Shown: positions 9,171-16,515, counted from the stretch's first letter. The stretch is DNA of 26,033 nucleotides from JAVBKE01 sp031554215 (GCA_031554215.1 JAVBKF010000175.1:1-26033); one strand, 5' to 3'. Notes: generated by a model from the letters alone, not told the origin. Translations and numbers: made by a program.

Positions 9171-9677
9171 TTAGAATGGAAGATCATCTTCAGAAATGTC
9201 AATTTTCTTGCCATTATTAGCAAAAGGATCTTCATCTAATTTAGTGAAAGAGTTGCCTCTTCCTGCATTTTGACTTTGATATGGATCTTGCCCAAAATCA
9301 GGGGGCGGAGCAGAACCGAAATCATTTTGATTTGCATATGAGGATGGTGATGACGAACCCTTCGGCTCAAGGAACTGAACACTTTCAGCAACTACTTCGG
9401 TTACATAGACGCGTTTGCCATCTTGGCCTTCATAATTACGTGTTTGAACTCTTCCATCAACACCAACCAAGTTTCCTTTTTTCACGTACTGATTAACAAT
9501 CTCTGCTTGGCGACGCCAAACGACGACTGAAATAAAGTCCGCTTCTCTATCCCCTTGGTTATTCGTAAAGGTTCGGTTTACAGCTATTGTGAAATTAGCA
9601 ACTGCCGTACCTGTACCCGTCATTTTAAAGTCAGGGTCTTTTGTCAAACGACCAACCAAAACAACTCGATTCAACAT
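9171..9677 (-). CDS. ssb: Single-stranded DNA-binding protein
   Basis: 168 residues. The N-terminal OB fold (about 1-106) starts MLNRVVLVGRLTKDPD and includes NRTFTNNQGDREADFISVVVWRR and GRVQTRNYEGQDGKRVYVTEV. A flexible Gly/Pro/Gln/Ser-rich linker follows, and the chain ends in the acidic tip DISEDDLPF, which recruits partners such as PriA, RecQ and polymerase subunits. It coats ssDNA as a tetramer during replication and repair. The ATG at 9677 is preferred because AAGGAG lies nine bases upstream; an in-frame TTG three codons earlier abuts that ribosome site directly and is unlikely. It lies between rpsF and rpsR, the usual Bacilli order, and is probably the main replicative SSB. Confidence 0.96.
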   Translation of the reverse strand: MLNRVVLVGRLTKDPDFKMTGTGTAVANFTIAVNRTFTNNQGDREADFISVVVWRRQAEIVNQYVKKGNLVGVDGRVQTRNYEGQDGKRVYVTEVVAESVQFLEPKGSSSPSSYANQNDFGSAPPPDFGQDPYQSQNAGRGNSFTKLDEDPFANNGKKIDISEDDLPF

Positions 9678-9744
9678 GCAAATCAACTCCTTAAGTTCTT
9701 ATTGCCCTCTTCATCTATAGGCCTTTTCAATTATTACATTTCAA

Positions 9745-10050
9745 TTATGCTTTGACTTCATCTAGTTCTAGCTTAACAATTAAATGTCTAATGATGTCTT
9801 CACTAATCTTTGCAAGACGGTCAAACTCTTGTGTCGCCGCTGCATCTTCAGCTTGTACTTTCACAATCTGATAAAATCCATCTGGGTAATCATTGATTTC
9901 ATAGGCTAAACGACGTTTACCCCAATCTTTCGTTTCAAGAACCTCAGAACCGTTCTCTGTTAAGATCGTTTTAAAACGCTCAACTAGAGTAGCCTTTGCT
10001 TCTTCTTCAATGTCCGGACGGATGATATACATGATTTCATACTGATTCAT
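9745..10050 (-). CDS. rpsF: 30S ribosomal protein bS6
   Basis: 101 residues with the S6 signature: MNQYEIMYIIRPD at the start, KDWGKRRLAYEINDYPDGFYQIV in the middle and DIIRHLIVKLE at the end. S6 forms a heterodimer with S18 on the 30S platform. The start chosen is the ATG at 10050, with AAAGGAGG eight bases upstream. A longer frame reaches up to 10104 but runs through the hairpin leader and lacks a ribosome site. First gene of the operon with ssb (67 bp spacer) and rpsR. The upstream leader probably provides feedback control by the S6:S18 complex. Confidence 0.96.
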   Translation of the reverse strand: MNQYEIMYIIRPDIEEEAKATLVERFKTILTENGSEVLETKDWGKRRLAYEINDYPDGFYQIVKVQAEDAAATQEFDRLAKISEDIIRHLIVKLELDEVKA

Positions 10051-10067
10051 CCTAGTCACCTCCTTTT

Positions 10068-10100
10068 GGTCTATGCGGCTCTTCGTGTGAAGAGCAAGGA
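10068..10100 (-). promoter_or_regulatory. Candidate S6:S18-binding leader hairpin of rpsF
   Basis: Minus-strand GCTCTTC / GAAGAGC (10095-10089 with 10084-10078) forms a perfect 7-pair stem with loop ACAC. It is followed at once by CCG on the 3' side (10078-10076), a few bases before the ribosome site. A hairpin flanked by CCG just upstream of rpsF is the hallmark of the bacterial S6:S18 autoregulatory motif. The match is by eye and not covariance-tested. Confidence 0.55.
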
Positions 10101-10129
10101 GCAATTAATTCAATTACTCGCAATGATTA

Positions 10130-10158
10130 ACTATAGCATAAACCAGATTTAAATTCAA
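10130..10158 (-). promoter_or_regulatory. Promoter of the rpsF-ssb-rpsR operon
   Basis: Minus strand: TTGAAT (10158-10153), 17 bases, TATAGT (10135-10130), with an extended -10 TGC just upstream of the -10 box. The predicted start near 10123 gives a leader of about 70 nt that contains the S6:S18-type hairpin. Confidence 0.75.
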
Positions 10159-10261
10159 TCAGTTTCTTACTCTTTAGGCATTTTTCTAGGCACAATTCTC
10201 AGTGAATACCACCATTTCACATATGAAAATCATTATTTAGGAGAAGCCTGATGCGTTAATA

Positions 10262-10447
10262 CAATAAAAAGCTGTCGCCCAAGAAGTAAACCCCTAAATG
10301 AGTCGTTTATTTGACAGTGGACATTTCCTTGCTGTCTTCTTTGTCATAACATCTTACTTTATTGACTTCACATATGGCATCACTCACCTTAGAATTCTTC
10401 ACATGCACAAAGAAGACAGATAAATTAGATTGTATCTAGTTTATCTG
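10262..10447 (-). terminator. Spacer between ychF and rpsF with two terminator-like inverted repeats
   Basis: The roughly 400-base spacer has no convincing gene. Minus-strand hairpin 1 (10447-10434 with 10430-10417) pairs 13 of 14 bases around a 3-base loop and is followed by TCTTCTTTG, a poor U tract. Hairpin 2 has a short outer stem CTGTC/GACAG (10317-10313 with 10276-10272) directly followed by CTTTTTATT. Either could end the ychF operon. In addition, a 13-base perfect inverted repeat joins 10332-10344 to 10407-10419 and overlaps hairpin 1. Confidence 0.4.
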
Positions 10448-10561
10448 CCCTTACGCCAACCAGTTCATATGATCACATGCTATGTCTTAGTATTTAATTT
10501 ATCAAGAGATTATAGCTTAACAGTCAGGTCAGTCTAACTTCCCTCGTAATACCCGCTAATT

Positions 10562-11662
10562 CTAAACGTTAAATCTAAAGTGCATAACGTCTCCATCTTT
10601 CACTTCGTACTCTTTCCCCTCTAATCGTACCTTACCTGCCTCTTTCGCTGCAGCCATCGAGCCAAATTCGACAAGATCATCATAAGAGACCGTTTCAGAA
10701 CGAATAAATCCTCTCTCAAAATCCGTATGAATAATTCCTGCACACGCTGGTGCTTTCATGCCCTTTATAAAGGTCCAGGCACGTACTTCTTGAACACCCG
10801 CCGTAAAATAAGTAGCAAGTCCAAGGAGGTTGTAAGCCGCTCTAATCAATTGGTCTAGCCCAGATTCAGCGATACCAATCTCGTCCAGGAACATTTGCTT
10901 CTCTTCGCCATCAAGTTCTGCCAACTCACTTTCAATTTTTGCACAAACGACAATCACTTCTGCGTTCTCGCCTGCCGCAAAATCACGCACTTGCTTCACA
11001 TATTGATTATCTGATGCACTTGCAACATCATCCTCTGATACATTTGCAACATAAAGCACTGGCTTCGTTGTCAGTAAATGCATTGAACTCACAATCTTCA
11101 TTTGCTCATCTGTGAACGACAATGCACGTGCAGGTTTCCCTTCATCGAATGCTTTTTTAAGTTCAAGCAATATATCATGTTCAGCTAACACTTCTTTATC
11201 CTTTTGCTTTGCTAGTTTTCCAACACGCTGTAGTCTCTTTTCAACCGATTCAAGATCCGCCAAAATCAGTTCAAGATTGATGACCTCAATATCAGACAAT
11301 GGATCAACCGTTCCTGACACATGGGTAATATTCTCATCTTCAAAGCTTCGCACAACATGACAAATTGCATCAACATTACGAATATGTGCGAGAAACTTAT
11401 TTCCTAGCCCCTCGCCCTTACTTGCACCCTTTACAATTCCCGCTATGTCAGTAAACTCAAATGCAGTTGGCACCGTTTTCTTTGGCACGACAAGCTCAGT
11501 TAGCTTTGTTAAGCGATGGTCTGGTACTTCGACTACCCCTACATTTGGATCTATTGTACAGAACGGATAATTTGCCATTTCTGCTCCTGCTTGCGTAATT
11601 GCATTGAATAATGTTGATTTCCCTACATTTGGGAGCCCGACGATTCCTGCTGTTAGTGCCAT
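10562..11662 (-). CDS. ychF: Redox-regulated ATPase YchF (Obg-like ATPase, OLA1 family)
   Basis: 366 residues, the normal family length. The P-loop GLPNVGKSTLFNAIT lies near residues 8-22 and the switch region FTDIAGIVKGASKGEGLGNKFL near 69-90. The NKxD motif of true GTPases is replaced by NVSEDD, which explains the ATP preference of this family. A coiled-coil arm follows the first half of the G domain, and a C-terminal TGS domain (from about 280, AWTFIKGMKAPACAGIIHTDFERGFI) ends in GDVMHFRFNV. It binds ribosomes and is linked to translation and stress control. The ATG has GAGGAG upstream. It is the last gene of the DUF554-mscS-DUF951-ychF unit, 36 bp after DUF951. Confidence 0.96.
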   Translation of the reverse strand: MALTAGIVGLPNVGKSTLFNAITQAGAEMANYPFCTIDPNVGVVEVPDHRLTKLTELVVPKKTVPTAFEFTDIAGIVKGASKGEGLGNKFLAHIRNVDAICHVVRSFEDENITHVSGTVDPLSDIEVINLELILADLESVEKRLQRVGKLAKQKDKEVLAEHDILLELKKAFDEGKPARALSFTDEQMKIVSSMHLLTTKPVLYVANVSEDDVASASDNQYVKQVRDFAAGENAEVIVVCAKIESELAELDGEEKQMFLDEIGIAESGLDQLIRAAYNLLGLATYFTAGVQEVRAWTFIKGMKAPACAGIIHTDFERGFIRSETVSYDDLVEFGSMAAAKEAGKVRLEGKEYEVKDGDVMHFRFNV

Positions 11663-11698
11663 AATTATTTCTCCTCTTTTCCTTTAGTTTAGACCGAT

Positions 11699-11896
11699 TT
11701 ATTCATCTGCGTGAACAAGTATCTTTTTCATTTTTCGATTGAATTCTTTTCTCGGAATAAGGACACTATGCCCACACCCCTCACATTTAATTCTTATATC
11801 CATTCCTAGGCGAATTACTTTCCAGCGATTTATCCCACATGGGTGGGCTTTTTTCATTTCAACAATATCATGTAACTTAATAACCTTTTCTTCCAT
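11699..11896 (-). CDS. DUF951 family small protein (YyzM-like)
   Basis: 65 residues matching the DUF951 pattern: an N-terminal KLHDIVEMKKAHPCG, then WKVIRLGMDIRIKCEGCGHSVLIPR and a basic end. Cys residues in PCG and CEGCGH could bind a metal. The family is small, conserved in Bacillota next to ychF, and without an established function; an RNA- or ribosome-related role is only a guess from its neighbour. The ATG lies inside the 3' end of the upstream mscS-like gene (20-bp overlap), which suggests translational coupling. A good part of its upstream region therefore also encodes the odd tail of that channel protein. Confidence 0.9.
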   Translation of the reverse strand: MEEKVIKLHDIVEMKKAHPCGINRWKVIRLGMDIRIKCEGCGHSVLIPRKEFNRKMKKILVHADE

Positions 11897-12521
11897 ACCT
11901 TGTTCTACTTCCCTTCAAACGAGGACGCACTTCCTGCTTAGTAGAGTTTGCCCCACCTTTTTCTAGCACTTTCTCCCCTGTTGCATTGATAACAGACAAG
12001 ATGTTACCGTTAGGAATAATAAAGCAACTTCCAGAGTCACCATGCAATTTAGTAGTTCTTAGACCTACTTCATCTACGGTTCCCTTGAATGTGTTGATTT
12101 CAACCACATCCCCTACGGAGAATTGATTCTCAAAAATAATAAAAAATCCTGCAATAATGTCCTTAATTAGGTTTTGAGTACCAAAACCTATCGCGATTCC
12201 AACAACACCTGCTCCTGCAATTAACGGTCCCATATTGACACCAAGTGCTGCTAGAATAATTAATATAGTGACAAACCGAATTAAGTATAACACAATACTT
12301 ACTAGAAGTTTTTGAATTGTTTTCTCACGCTGCGGGGTTGATTGTAACCATGTTTTTCTTTTAAGTCTGATAAAGTTGTTGATCATTTTCTTAATTACCC
12401 TGAGAATAATTTCAGATAAAACAAGGATAATGGTAATGTCGATTAATGCATCCAGTACTTTCCCCCATGTTGCAGCACTCGTTAAAGTTTCAGTCATTTG
12501 ATTAAATGCCTCAGCAACCAC
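11877..12521 (-). CDS. MscS-family mechanosensitive channel, C-terminally short
   Basis: 214 residues. Membrane segments lie near residues 24-45 and 71-92. The pore helix region GVNMGPLIAGAGVVGIAIGFGTQNLIKD (about 95-121) has the Gly/Ala packing of MscS. It is followed by the beta domain FFIIFENQFSVGDVVEI ... GTVDEVGLRTTKL ... IIPNGNI. MscS proteins of this type normally continue for about 80-100 residues into a mixed alpha/beta vestibule. Here the chain changes after SVIN into a basic tail (KGSRTRYGRKGY) and stops. The start is a GTG with GGGAG 11 bases upstream; an ATG eight codons later is an alternative. Second gene of its operon, 31 bp after DUF554. It would release solutes on osmotic downshock if functional. 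No in-frame remnant of the missing domain was recognised. Confidence 0.85.
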   Translation of the reverse strand: MVAEAFNQMTETLTSAATWGKVLDALIDITIILVLSEIILRVIKKMINNFIRLKRKTWLQSTPQREKTIQKLLVSIVLYLIRFVTILIILAALGVNMGPLIAGAGVVGIAIGFGTQNLIKDIIAGFFIIFENQFSVGDVVEINTFKGTVDEVGLRTTKLHGDSGSCFIIPNGNILSVINATGEKVLEKGGANSTKQEVRPRLKGSRTRYGRKGY

Positions 12522-12552
12522 TTCCTAAATCACTCCCTTCCAATCAAACACG

Positions 12553-13251
12553 TTAAAAATAATTCAAACCAATCACCAACATTACGCCAATGACGATACT
12601 AGGAAGAATATTAGCTACTTTAATCTTAGCTGCGCCTACCATGTTAAGCCCTAGCGCCATTAACAATACGCCACCTGTTGCGTTGATAATCATAATAATT
12701 TCACTCATCAATTCTTTTGGTACAAGTGAGTTAATCTGCACTGCAAGTAGCGTCACTACTCCTTCAAATAGCATAACAGGGATTGCAGATAACATAACGC
12801 CTATTCCAAGTGTAGAAGCTAATATGATCGATGTTACCCCATCTAGAAAGGACTTTGTAAATAATATTGTGTTGTCATGTCTTAACCCAGCATCTAGTGA
12901 TCCCAATATTGACATAGCACCAACCCCGAACAAGAGTGTTGCAGCTACAAACGCCACAGCCACATTTGAATTCTGACCACTGAGCCTTTTACCAACCCAA
13001 TCACCCAACTTATGAAACCAATTATCTATATCTACTGCTTCTCCTATACCAATGCCAACCGTCAAGCTAATGAGTAGAATTAAATAGGATTCTACACCAA
13101 TAGCTGACTGTATTCCAAGTAGCATGACAAATAGTCCTATGATTTTTAAGATACTCTCCTTGATTCTCTCTGGAATAGCGTGAAACATTAATCCAATAAC
13201 GGTTCCGAGAACAATACACAACCCATTTACAAGCGTTCCGATTAACACCAA
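12553..13251 (-). CDS. DUF554 family integral membrane protein
   Basis: 232 residues, almost entirely hydrophobic, with about seven predicted membrane segments. The N-terminus MVLIGTLVNGLCIVLGTVIG and the block LFGVGAMSILGSLDAGLRHD (about 109-128) are typical of DUF554 (YdfK-like) proteins, whose transported substrate, if any, is not established. The start is probably the TTG at 13251 with AAGGAGG ten bases upstream; the very next codon is a GTG that could also serve. First gene of the leftward DUF554-mscS-DUF951-ychF unit, downstream of the parB terminator. I saw no strong promoter in the 100 bases before it. Confidence 0.88.
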   Translation of the reverse strand: MVLIGTLVNGLCIVLGTVIGLMFHAIPERIKESILKIIGLFVMLLGIQSAIGVESYLILLISLTVGIGIGEAVDIDNWFHKLGDWVGKRLSGQNSNVAVAFVAATLLFGVGAMSILGSLDAGLRHDNTILFTKSFLDGVTSIILASTLGIGVMLSAIPVMLFEGVVTLLAVQINSLVPKELMSEIIMIINATGGVLLMALGLNMVGAAKIKVANILPSIVIGVMLVIGLNYF

Positions 13252-13352
13252 ACCCTATTCACCTCCTTAATACTTGCCCTTGATTCTTTAACATGCCCTC
13301 ATTAGCTTTGTTTTAATATCGTCCATCCATAATCAAATTTTGTAGTTGACAA

Positions 13353-13382
13353 TATAAAAAAGTCCTTTCAAGTTAGGACTTT
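13353..13382 (-). terminator. Terminator after parB
   Basis: Minus-strand AAAGTCCT / AGGACTTT (13382-13375 with 13366-13359) with a 7-base loop and a following T-rich run (TTTTTTATATT). It is placed about 320 bases past the parB stop, so the transcript would include both parS sites. The plus-strand side has only a short T run. Confidence 0.75.
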
Positions 13383-13388
13383 TGCTTC

Positions 13389-13410
13389 AAATGTTCCACG
13401 TGGAACATTT
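13389..13410. promoter_or_regulatory. parS: parS site 1 (ParB nucleation site)
   Basis: A perfect 22-bp palindrome whose 16-bp core, TGTTCCACGTGGAACA (13392-13407), fits the Bacillus parS consensus TGTTNCACGTGAAACA apart from one change that makes it fully symmetrical. It is the binding site for the ParB encoded 290 bp away. Confidence 0.92.
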
Positions 13411-13675
13411 ATTTCGTGGACTTAACTTAGCTAGGGTTAGATTTGACAGATTACTATCTATTTCTAGCGCAAAACTACTGTGAAACAGTATCTGCTATCT
13501 GTAGCAGTCATACTTACACATATATTCAACTAAACAAATGATTTTGACACTAAACAAAACATTAAGACAAATACTACATACAGATGGTGCAAGATTAGAA
13601 ACCAGTTCCAACAACTCTCGAAAATTTCTTTTCTCCATTAACACTGTTTAGACTACCCACACGACTATATTGTGA
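13411..13675. other. Gene-free segment between the two parS sites
   Basis: 265 bases without a credible gene. It holds two adjacent small hairpins: TACTGT/ACAGTA with loop GAA (13476-13490) and CTGCTA/TAGCAG with loop TCTG (13492-13507). The rest is AT-rich with no recognised site. Confidence 0.5.
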
Positions 13676-13699
13676 TAAATGTTCCACGTGGAACATTTA
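13676..13699. promoter_or_regulatory. parS: parS site 2 (ParB nucleation site)
   Basis: A perfect 24-bp palindrome with the same core TGTTCCACGTGGAACA (13680-13695) as site 1. It abuts the parB stop codon (13700-13702) with no gap. The centres of the two sites are 288 bp apart. Confidence 0.92.
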
Positions 13700-14578
13700 C
13701 TACTCTAAAATTTTCAAGACACGCTCTAGATCTTCTAGAGATAAGAAGTTAATTTCAATACTTCCCTTGCCTTTATCTGAAACATTGATTGCAACCTTTG
13801 TGCCAAACCGCTCACGAAGAAACTCCGTTTGTTCATTAACAAAATGCTGTTCGCGGCTACTTAGTTCTTGTACAAGCTTCTTACCCTTCTTTTCCTGTAA
13901 ACTAGGCTTAATAACAAGTTTCTCCAGTTCCCGCACACTTAACTGCTCATCAACAACTTGCTTTGCAATTGCTTTCATCACATCAAGGTCCTTGACACCC
14001 AACAACACCTTAGCGTGTCCAAACGAAAGATCTCCCTTACTAACAAATGCCTTTAACTCCTTCGGGAGACTCAAAAGACGAAGATAATTAGCAACATGCG
14101 AACGGCTTTTCCCCATCCGATCAGCAATCATTTCTTGTGTGTATTCAAGCTTTTCCATAATATTATAATAAGCTTCTGCTTCTTCAATCGGTGACAGATC
14201 CTCACGTTGAAGATTCTCTAGCAACGCAATTTCCATCATTTGAGAATCGTTAAATTCTTGTACAACGACAGGCACTGAGTGAAGCCCAGCTAGCCGAGCA
14301 GCCCGGAATCTTCTCTCACCAGCAATGATTTCAAATCCCTTAACCGTACTTTTGCGAACAATTAACGGTTGGATAATTCCATTCTCAATGATTGATCTCT
14401 TTAACTCATCGAGTGCGACTTCATCGAAAGCTTTTCTAGGTTGATAAGGATTCGGACGTAAATCCTTGATCAATGCATCGGAAATAAACCCCTTATTTTC
14501 AGATGCTTCTATTTGTTCTACTTGAAACAAAGAATCTAACCCTCGCCCAAGTCCTCTTGATAGTTTTCCATTAGCCAA
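13700..14578 (-). CDS. parB: Chromosome partitioning protein ParB (Spo0J)
   Basis: 292 residues. Order: N-terminal ParA-contact region (LSRGLGRGLDSLF); a ParB/sulfiredoxin-like CTPase domain with LRPNPYQPRKAF, GERRFRAARLAG and ENLQREDLSPIEEA; a helix-turn-helix (TQEMIADRMGKSRSHVANYLRLL); and a C-terminal dimerisation domain from about 235. ParB loads at parS and slides as a CTP-dependent clamp to organise the origin region and recruit SMC. The recognition helix carries Arg (SRSH) where the paralogous Noc has Gln (SQST), as expected for parS-specific proteins. The TTG start overlaps the end of parA by 8 bp and has GAGGTGAT upstream. Two parS sites follow directly. Confidence 0.97.
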   Translation of the reverse strand: MANGKLSRGLGRGLDSLFQVEQIEASENKGFISDALIKDLRPNPYQPRKAFDEVALDELKRSIIENGIIQPLIVRKSTVKGFEIIAGERRFRAARLAGLHSVPVVVQEFNDSQMMEIALLENLQREDLSPIEEAEAYYNIMEKLEYTQEMIADRMGKSRSHVANYLRLLSLPKELKAFVSKGDLSFGHAKVLLGVKDLDVMKAIAKQVVDEQLSVRELEKLVIKPSLQEKKGKKLVQELSSREQHFVNEQTEFLRERFGTKVAINVSDKGKGSIEINFLSLEDLERVLKILE

Positions 14579-15335
14579 CCCCGATCACCTCACTTGCAAG
14601 ACTTAAATACACTTCCGCTCCACGTGATTTAGCATCAAATGTGATAATTGGTTTCCCATGACTTGGCGCCTCACTCAAACGGACAATTCTTGGAATAATT
14701 GTCTTGTAAACCTTATCTTCAAAGTATTTCCGCACTTCATCAATCACCTGATTACTCAAATTAGTACGCGCATCATACATCGTCATGAGAACACCTTCAA
14801 TTTTCAAGTGATTATTGAGATGTTTCTGAACCATACGAACCGTGTTAATTAACTGTGTCAAACCTTCCAAAGCATAATACTCGCACTGTACAGGAATTAA
14901 CACTGAGTCCGAGGCGGTCAATGCATTTAAAGTCAATAGACCAAGTGATGGCGGGCAATCAATCACAACAAAATCAAAGTGATTCTTTACGCTATCAATC
15001 GCAAGCTTCAAACGAGATTCCCGTGAAATTGAATTTACCAACTCAATTTCGGCACCTGCTAGTTGAATGGTAGAGGGAATTACAAAGAGACCCTCGACCT
15101 GTGTCTCTTTTATAATCTTCTTAATCGGAATATCCTCTACCAAAATATCATAAATACAATACTCAACGTCACCACGTTCAACACCAACACCACTGGTCGC
15201 ATTTCCTTGCGGGTCAACATCAACTAGAAGCACGGTCTTACCAAGATGCGCAATGCATGCTGCTAGGTTTACAGCGGTTGTAGTCTTTCCCACGCCACCT
15301 TTTTGATTTGCAATCGCAATCACTTTACCCTTCAT
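14571..15335 (-). CDS. parA: Chromosome partitioning ATPase ParA (Soj)
   Basis: 254 residues. The deviant Walker A motif NQKGGVGKTTTAVNLA begins near residue 9, Walker A' is LLVDVDPQGNATSG and Walker B VVIDCPPSLG. The ATP-dimer binds DNA non-specifically and ParB stimulates ATP hydrolysis, helping origin segregation and modulating DnaA activity in Bacillus. The frame extends 59 codons upstream, but the ATG at 15335 aligns with the family start (MKGKVIAIANQKGG) and has AAAGAGGG eight bases upstream. It overlaps parB by 8 bp, so the two are translationally coupled. A separate terminator and probable promoter divide it from noc. Confidence 0.97.
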   Translation of the reverse strand: MKGKVIAIANQKGGVGKTTTAVNLAACIAHLGKTVLLVDVDPQGNATSGVGVERGDVEYCIYDILVEDIPIKKIIKETQVEGLFVIPSTIQLAGAEIELVNSISRESRLKLAIDSVKNHFDFVVIDCPPSLGLLTLNALTASDSVLIPVQCEYYALEGLTQLINTVRMVQKHLNNHLKIEGVLMTMYDARTNLSNQVIDEVRKYFEDKVYKTIIPRIVRLSEAPSHGKPIITFDAKSRGAEVYLSLASEVIGVG

Positions 15336-15361
15336 AAACGAACCCTCTTTCCTTACTATTA

Positions 15362-15370
15362 ATTCTATCA
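15362..15370 (-). promoter_or_regulatory. Possible extended -10 promoter of parAB
   Basis: Minus-strand TGATAGAAT lies 27 bases before the parA ATG. No good -35 box is found 16-18 bases upstream, so this rests on the extended -10 only. A 10-bp palindrome GGATTAATCC (15403-15412) lies 33 bases further upstream. Confidence 0.35.
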
Positions 15371-15476
15371 CGTTTTTACAATAGATAACATGCAAATATA
15401 ATGGATTAATCCCGAAATTACAGGGACTAAACTTGAAAAAATTTCTTAATAATTTATATTCATAGCAATTGATAAG

Positions 15477-15515
15477 CAGTAAAGAAGTGCCAACAATTAG
15501 TGCTGTTGGCACTTC
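15477..15515 (-). terminator. Terminator after noc
   Basis: A perfect 12-pair stem GAAGTGCCAACA / TGTTGGCACTTC (15484-15495 with 15504-15515) with an 8-base loop. On the minus strand it is followed by TTTACTGCTT, a short T tract, but the stem is very stable. It lies 36 bases past the noc stop. Confidence 0.7.
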
Positions 15516-15550
15516 ACTGAAAATCTATCGCTTTGTCCTTAATAAAATAC

Positions 15551-16399
15551 TCATTTTTTCTTGGGAATCTTAATGACGACTTGGTAGAAGTCATCAAACT
15601 CTTCCTCCGTTGATTCAACATCAATCCCGTGATCAGTAATCATTGCAATTGATTGTCGTATCGTATTGAACGCAATCCGGACATTACTATTAAAGATTTT
15701 CTTTGTCGGTTTCTTATTCTCAACAAGTCCTTCAAGCAACTTTTTGACTCTTTCCTCGGTCTGTAGTACATTCAAGGATTTCTCAATCACTTCAGTAAGC
15801 AAAATCTGCTGCTTCTCCTCATCCCTCAGTGGTATAAGCGCGCGAGCATGCCGCTCTGAAATAACTTTCTGTAACACCGCTTGTTGAACAAAATTTGGTA
15901 ATTTAAGTAAGCGCAACTTGTTGGCAATTGTGGATTGAGACACACCTAGCTGGATTGCCAATCCCTCCTGTGTAAGGCTATGAATTTCTAGTAGTTTCTC
16001 ATAGGCGAATGCTTCTTCAATCGGCGATAGTTCCTCACGTTGTAAATTCTCGATTAAAGCAATAGAGGCGGTCTCATTATCATCTAAGTTATTTATAATA
16101 GCAGGAATTGTTGACCAACCTAATTTTAACGCAGCACGCCAACGGCGTTCCCCAGCAATAATTTCGTACTTATTATCTTCTATCTCCCGAACGACAATCG
16201 GTTGAATAATCCCATGTTGCGCAAGTGTCGCTGCAAGCTCATTAATTTTATCCTCATTAAAAACAGTTCTTGGCTGAAAACGATTCGGCTTAATCGAAAT
16301 AATCGGTATCTCAACCAAACTTTCCCGCGCTACCTCGACACTGTCGTCACGACCTAATTGATGCTCAGGTGTTAACAATTTCGAAAATGGTTGCTTCAT
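15551..16399 (-). CDS. noc: Nucleoid occlusion protein Noc
   Basis: 282 residues, a ParB paralogue. The N-terminus MKQPFSKLLTPEHQ fits the short amphipathic helix that tethers Noc to the membrane. A CTPase domain follows (IKPNRFQPRTVF, GERRWRAALKLG, ENLQREELSPIEEAFAYEKLL), then a helix-turn-helix (TQEGLAIQLGVSQSTIANKLRLL) and a C-terminal dimerisation domain. At the two helix positions that set DNA choice it has Gln and Lys (SQSTIANK), the Noc combination, where the parB product here has Arg and Tyr. Noc binds its own NBS sites and blocks FtsZ assembly over the nucleoid. ATG start with AAAGGGG upstream. Lies upstream of parA, the Bacilli arrangement. Confidence 0.95.
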   Translation of the reverse strand: MKQPFSKLLTPEHQLGRDDSVEVARESLVEIPIISIKPNRFQPRTVFNEDKINELAATLAQHGIIQPIVVREIEDNKYEIIAGERRWRAALKLGWSTIPAIINNLDDNETASIALIENLQREELSPIEEAFAYEKLLEIHSLTQEGLAIQLGVSQSTIANKLRLLKLPNFVQQAVLQKVISERHARALIPLRDEEKQQILLTEVIEKSLNVLQTEERVKKLLEGLVENKKPTKKIFNSNVRIAFNTIRQSIAMITDHGIDVESTEEEFDDFYQVVIKIPKKK

Positions 16400-16425
16400 T
16401 ATGAGTACCCCTTTAAATAAACGTC

Positions 16426-16454
16426 ATTGTATCAGTATACTAGAACTTAAACTA
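16426..16454 (-). promoter_or_regulatory. Possible promoter of noc
   Basis: Minus-strand extended -10 TGATACAAT (16434-16426) with a weak -35 TAGTTT (16454-16449) at 17-base spacing. The start would lie near 16419, about 20 bases before the ATG. Confidence 0.45.
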
Positions 16455-16487
16455 TATGTCTTTAGTAAGCGTGTAAAATAGAAAGGC

Positions 16488-16515
16488 TATTTACGCAATT
16501 CTTCTAGCGTAAATA
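16488..16515. repeat. Inverted repeat in the rsmG-noc spacer
   Basis: TATTTACGC (16488-16496) is followed after 10 bases by its exact complement GCGTAAATA (16507-16515). There is no T tract, so it is not a simple terminator. It could be an operator or mRNA hairpin upstream of the noc promoter. Confidence 0.5.

Noticed and set aside
10262..10330. Insertion-sequence end or transposase remnant in the ychF-rpsF spacer
   Set aside because: The CTGTC/GACAG pair is short, no transposase fragment or target duplication is visible, and a terminator explains it equally well.
15336..15512. 59-residue N-terminal extension of ParA
   Set aside because: It has no ribosome site, runs through the noc terminator and is absent from ParA proteins.
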